A stretch of 17,861 bases of DNA from Chloromonas sp. AAM2. Its lineage: Eukaryota > Chlorophyta > Chlorophyceae > Chlamydomonadales > Chlamydomonadaceae. Positions 17,801 to 17,861 of the stretch are shown here, piece after piece. A program made the translations under genes and the position numbers. The stretch spans positions 1,559 to 19,419 of the forward strand of contig QAXH01002626.1 of NCBI GenBank assembly GCA_004335635.1, written 5' to 3'. Under the pieces are notes generated by a model. The model searched no databases, was not told the DNA's origin, and worked only from the letters and a program-made list of their open reading frames with translations. Numbering within the stretch: position 1 is the first letter of the stretch; each line of letters starts with the position of its first letter.

Positions 17801-17839
17801 CATGCCCTTGGGCCGGCTGTTTGCCTCACATAAGCGCAC
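4518..17839 (-). CDS. Very large multi-exon gene, low-complexity protein of unknown function (5' end outside window)
   Basis: Twelve exons chain with matching phases: 17839-17760, 17518-17227, 16671-16499, 15900-14831, 14519-14394, 14136-14015, 13840-13623, 13235-10103, 9895-9796, 9448-9380, 9042-4872, 4801-4518. Junction phases are 2,0,2,0,0,2,1,2,0,0,1. Most junctions have GTGAGT-, GTAGGT- or GTGTGT-like donors and (T/C)NCAG acceptors. The sum is about 3,280 codons. The protein is mostly disordered. Islands that look folded are an N-terminal module (exons 1-3), a four-CxxC cluster and a possible small barrel (exon 8), and a compact module across exons 9-11. Basic bipartite stretches suggest nuclear location. 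I recognise no family. The frame changes once inside exon 4, and the last junction is weak. The alternative is two or three separate genes with long single exons, but then the short phase-matched exons between them would be coincidence. Confidence 0.55.
4872..9042 (-). CDS. Large gene, exon 11: long Gln/Ala/Pro/Ser-rich exon
   Basis: The acceptor is TTGCTTCAG at 9043, phase 0; the frame is open for about 1,390 codons. An ATG four codons upstream of the acceptor (9054) is an alternative start if this were a separate gene. In order: FKPEQLCYRFQRGSRVLQR and a helical stretch ending the folded module; Gln/Glu/Pro pentad repeats (8800-8240); a bipartite basic signal (HKRKAADD ... GKRPRG, about 8070-7985); Ala/Thr/Val-rich sequence with recurrent TQPL motifs; a helical segment (KEHQRLISARKRALEAEEA, about 6540-6440); Trp/Gln repeats; Ser/Pro/His-rich sequence; a polyproline run; and a basic end. 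Long open frames on the other strand here are composition shadows. Confidence 0.66.
5860..6240 (-). repeat. Trp/Gln repeats with a PASxxTEQQ signature
   Basis: The coding frame repeats QWQG(L/S/A), then xxCxPAS(Y/F)xTEQQ. Copies include VPASFVTEQQ, IPASYATEQQ, VPASYDSS and PSASLVTEQ. Regularly placed Trp within a Gln-rich matrix is unusual and may mark a self-associating, prion-like segment. Confidence 0.55.
7420..7760 (-). repeat. Spaced TQPL-type repeats in exon 11
   Basis: The frame contains TQPLPG, TQPLVS, TQPLPA, TQPQST and TQPLPAS motifs separated by about 15-30 residues of Ala/Ser/Thr/Val-rich sequence. They are too diverged for a clean unit length. Confidence 0.5.
8240..8800 (-). repeat. 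Gln/Glu/Leu/Pro short repeats with a 72-base duplication
   Basis: The coding frame is built from LEQP-, LVQAEQP- and LELKQPA-type units. A segment of 24 codons (LELKQPAQPADLEQP with flanks) occurs twice in tandem; CCAGGTCAGC on the plus strand at 8301 and 8373 marks the 72-base period. The array keeps its frame. Confidence 0.7.
9043..9379 (-). other. Intron 10-11 (337 bases)
   Basis: It separates exons 10 and 11 with GTGGGT at the 5' end and TGCTTCAG at the 3' end. No further coding segment or RNA was recognised in it. Confidence 0.5.
9380..9448 (-). CDS. Large gene, exon 10
   Basis: Twenty-three codons, phase 0 at both ends, between TTCCTCCATGCAG and GACG|GTGGGT. It reads AQSEELRCKALAEGLPVDGV, then IWT, and joins to VNLVSSGTRTFKPEQLCYRF in the next exon. 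Together exons 9, 10 and the start of 11 make one continuous, non-repetitive module of about 100 residues. Confidence 0.57.
9449..9795 (-). other. Intron 9-10 (347 bases)
   Basis: GTGAGC at the 5' end and CCATGCAG at the 3' end. It is AT-richer than its neighbouring exons; nothing else was seen. Confidence 0.5.
9796..9895 (-). CDS. Large gene, exon 9
   Basis: Acceptor GCGTTTGCAG, donor CTACAG|GTGAGC, both close to consensus. Only one frame is open. It takes one base from the phase-2 end of exon 8 and ends in phase 0, reading ITKATLNLGAILPASQGGAC, then MEIKAHTDPPSLQ. It is not low-complexity. Confidence 0.6.
10103..13235 (-). CDS. Large gene, exon 8: Glu/Gln repeat, CxxC cluster and basic module
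   Basis: The acceptor is CATTGTGCAG (13236), phase 1 in. The donor is GCCAG|GTGTGTG (10103), phase 2 out, and the exon is open for over 1,040 codons. Order along the protein: Pro/Ala/Val/Thr-rich stretch; about 22 eleven-residue Glu/Gln repeats (12430-11735); a basic KRKGK stretch and a short helix (DVDKRLREL); four CxxC pairs (11575-11477); a Lys-run and aromatic module with YRRPYYFDVHLEDGS (about 11270-11120); then Ala/Pro/Thr-rich sequence with three TRS(K/R) motifs. The cysteine cluster probably binds zinc, by spacing alone. The aromatic module may be an SH3-like barrel such as Tudor, Agenet or chromo-barrel; this is a guess from the alternating charged and aromatic pattern. Confidence 0.65.
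11477..11575 (-). other. Four-CxxC cysteine cluster (probable zinc-binding module) within exon 8
   Basis: Spacing is CX2C-X6-CX2C-X5-CX2C-X6-CX2C, with a glycine before three of the four pairs (GCGSC, GCKEC, GCEQC; the first is GCSKC). Eight cysteines could bind two zinc ions. It follows a charged helix and precedes a basic KRKPR stretch. Similar repeated GC..C pairs occur, as I recall, in other algal and protist proteins of unknown function and in cysteine clusters near some transposases; this was not checked. Confidence 0.6.
11735..12430 (-). repeat. 33-base minisatellite encoding about 22 copies of a Glu/Gln 11-mer
   Basis: The coding-strand unit encodes variants of LPQQQPVQEEA. About 22 units can be counted. 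Two units are shortened and replaced by a QDQSLPQQQQEEA arrangement. This distinctive block occurs twice, 258 bases apart (GATTGATCC at 11957 and at 12215 on the plus strand), so a segment of about eight units was duplicated as a block. Variation among units is mostly Q/P, A/E and Q/L, which suggests an old array that still keeps its frame. Confidence 0.8.
13236..13622 (-). other. Intron 7-8 (387 bases)
   Basis: It starts GTGATT and ends CATTGTGCAG, phase 1. An earlier possible acceptor (CTCCCTGCAG) lies inside, but its frame does not fit. If exon 7 were terminal at the TAG at 13564-13566, this would be UTR and intergenic sequence. Confidence 0.45.
13623..13840 (-). CDS. Large gene, exon 7
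   Basis: It starts one base before GGC after TCACTCACAG and ends in phase 1 at ACAAG|GTGATT. It reads GQAAAMKLAAQTSTLPYPVV, then QLRMLAMKAGAANQ and a Pro-rich end (ATPPPAPSGPTGQ). If the donor were ignored the frame would stop at 13564. The joined frame continues as GQ-AAAPPLVPPT with the same composition, which supports splicing. Confidence 0.53.
13843..13877. repeat. Short tandem TGAG repeat beside an acceptor
   Basis: On the coding strand this is a CTCACT-type tract that directly precedes the exon 7 acceptor and serves as its pyrimidine tract. The same intron opens at its 5' end with GATGATGAT repeats. Confidence 0.6.
14015..14136 (-). CDS. Large gene, exon 6 (least certain acceptor)
   Basis: Only one of the three frames has the phase-2 end that the next exon demands. 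It reads LRLTTGVRGTAAAARQERHM plus ESH. Its acceptor would be GTGCTAG at 14137, which has only a modest pyrimidine lead. The donor is CACAG|GTGATGATG. The other two frames are longer but cannot join the next exon. Confidence 0.4.
14394..14519 (-). CDS. Large gene, exon 5
   Basis: Forty-two codons, phase 0 at both ends, between ATAATTGCAG and GAA|GTGAGT. It is markedly GC-rich and reads Gly/Glu/Val-rich sequence and then IRVLRPEMYRKMYE, a charged, probably helical segment. Confidence 0.55.
14520..14830 (-). other. Intron 4-5 (311 bases) carrying the microsatellite
   Basis: It opens directly with GTGTGTGTG and ends ATAATTGCAG, phase 0. Apart from the microsatellite it holds no recognised element. 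Confidence 0.55.
14773..14830. repeat. (AC)n microsatellite
   Basis: An almost pure AC run on the plus strand, interrupted only by AAA near 14780 and 14817-14821. Its right end is the 5' splice site of the large gene's exon 4 when read on the minus strand. Confidence 0.95.
14831..15900 (-). CDS. Large gene, exon 4 (with one frame change)
   Basis: The acceptor is GTGTTTGCAG and the donor is CAAGAG|GTGTGTG. The upstream frame is open to a TGA at about 15489, and the downstream frame is open from about 15631. The total length is 3n+1 too long after the first base, so one extra base, or a hidden intron of 3n+1 bases, must be removed between 15489 and 15631. A run of six T/A at 15583-15588 is the simplest place. 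The product is Ala/Gly/Arg-rich with GRG and TRG motifs (MATRGGGRAAGE, MTTRGRASQGRGRAA) that loosely resemble AT-hooks but lack the RGRP core. The end is PRPPAQPVASDVTMQE. Confidence 0.55.
15901..16498 (-). other. Intron 3-4 (598 bases)
   Basis: It starts GTAGGT and ends GTGTTTGCAG, phase 2. No additional coding exon with fitting phases was found. It contains only scattered short ORFs. Confidence 0.5.
16499..16671 (-). CDS. Large gene, exon 3
   Basis: The frame reads CQCQQSSERSTCMEMWLQAY, then NADVAEHMTVLAATPMEE, and ends PLAM plus two bases at a strong donor, ATGAG|GTAGGT. Three alternative AG acceptors within nine bases (16672, 16666, 16663) all keep phase 0. The first part looks helical and folded. 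Confidence 0.57.
16672..17226 (-). other. Intron 2-3 (555 bases)
   Basis: It starts GTGGGT and has a choice of close AG acceptors. Near 16905-16940 there is a small direct repeat of TGCATCATC within a partly palindromic setting. Nothing else was recognised. Confidence 0.48.
17227..17518 (-). CDS. Large gene, exon 2
   Basis: The acceptor is TGTTCACAG and the donor is AAAG|GTGGGT. The frame opens with GGKAHVRPVVSARSL, continuing the module of exon 1, then passes into Ala/Gly/Gln-rich sequence (AAQHNAQQAQQRVAAG) and ends GMVSPVLLK in phase 0. An internal ATG (MAADG) could be an alternative start, but the upstream exon joins in frame. Confidence 0.58.
17519..17759 (-). other. Intron 1-2 (241 bases)
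   Basis: GTGAGT at the 5' end and CTGTTCACAG at the 3' end, phase 2. The joined codon is ATG. Confidence 0.5.
17760..17839 (-). CDS. Large gene, first visible exon
   Basis: Acceptor AACACATGCAG, donor CAT|GTGAGTC. It starts in phase 0 and ends in phase 2, reading VRLCEANSRPKGMFGQAAVL and then HHRSDI. The split codon becomes ATG when joined to the next exon. The sequence is compact and non-repetitive, so it is probably part of a folded domain that continues from upstream exons outside the window. Confidence 0.55.
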
Positions 17840-17861
17840 CTGCATGTGTTTTTACATGCAC

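Overview
This looks like nuclear DNA of a green alga, probably a chlorophycean. Reasons: dense GT..AG introns of about 50-600 bases, long Gln/Ala/Pro/Ser-rich exons, an (AC)n microsatellite, TGTAA-type polyadenylation signals, and a decayed non-LTR retrotransposon. No bacterial operon structure, CRISPR array, tRNA or rRNA was seen. The organism assignment is inference; no marker gene is present.

Layout. (1) Bases 3-580 hold a 5'-truncated remnant of a non-LTR reverse transcriptase, with its palm motifs spread over three frames. (2) Bases 581-2000 are mostly unassigned: one weak plus-strand coding candidate (1338-1787) and a TGTAA signal (1992-1996, minus strand). (3) Bases 2348-4030 hold a small, unrecognised minus-strand gene built by hand from short exons whose phases and splice sites agree through its first six exons; its 3' part is unresolved. 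(4) About 4226-4500 is a degenerate tandem repeat. (5) Bases 4518-17839 appear to be one very large minus-strand gene. Twelve exons can be chained with compatible phases from the right edge to a stop at 4518, about 3,280 codons in total. Its 5' end lies outside the window. One junction (exon 11 to 12) is weak, and one exon (exon 4) needs a one-base frame correction.

The large gene's predicted protein is mostly disordered and low-complexity. It has a proline/Ala-rich N-terminal part, about 22 copies of an 11-residue Glu/Gln repeat, and more than 1,300 residues of Gln/Ala/Pro/Ser-rich sequence. A few islands look folded: an N-terminal module across exons 1-3, a four-CxxC cysteine cluster, a basic/aromatic module that may be a small beta-barrel, and a compact module encoded by exons 9-11. 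Bipartite basic stretches and repeated TRS(K/R) motifs suggest a nuclear, chromatin-linked protein, but I recognise no named family. The most novel content is this gene: its repeats, its small folded modules and its microsatellite-bounded splice sites.
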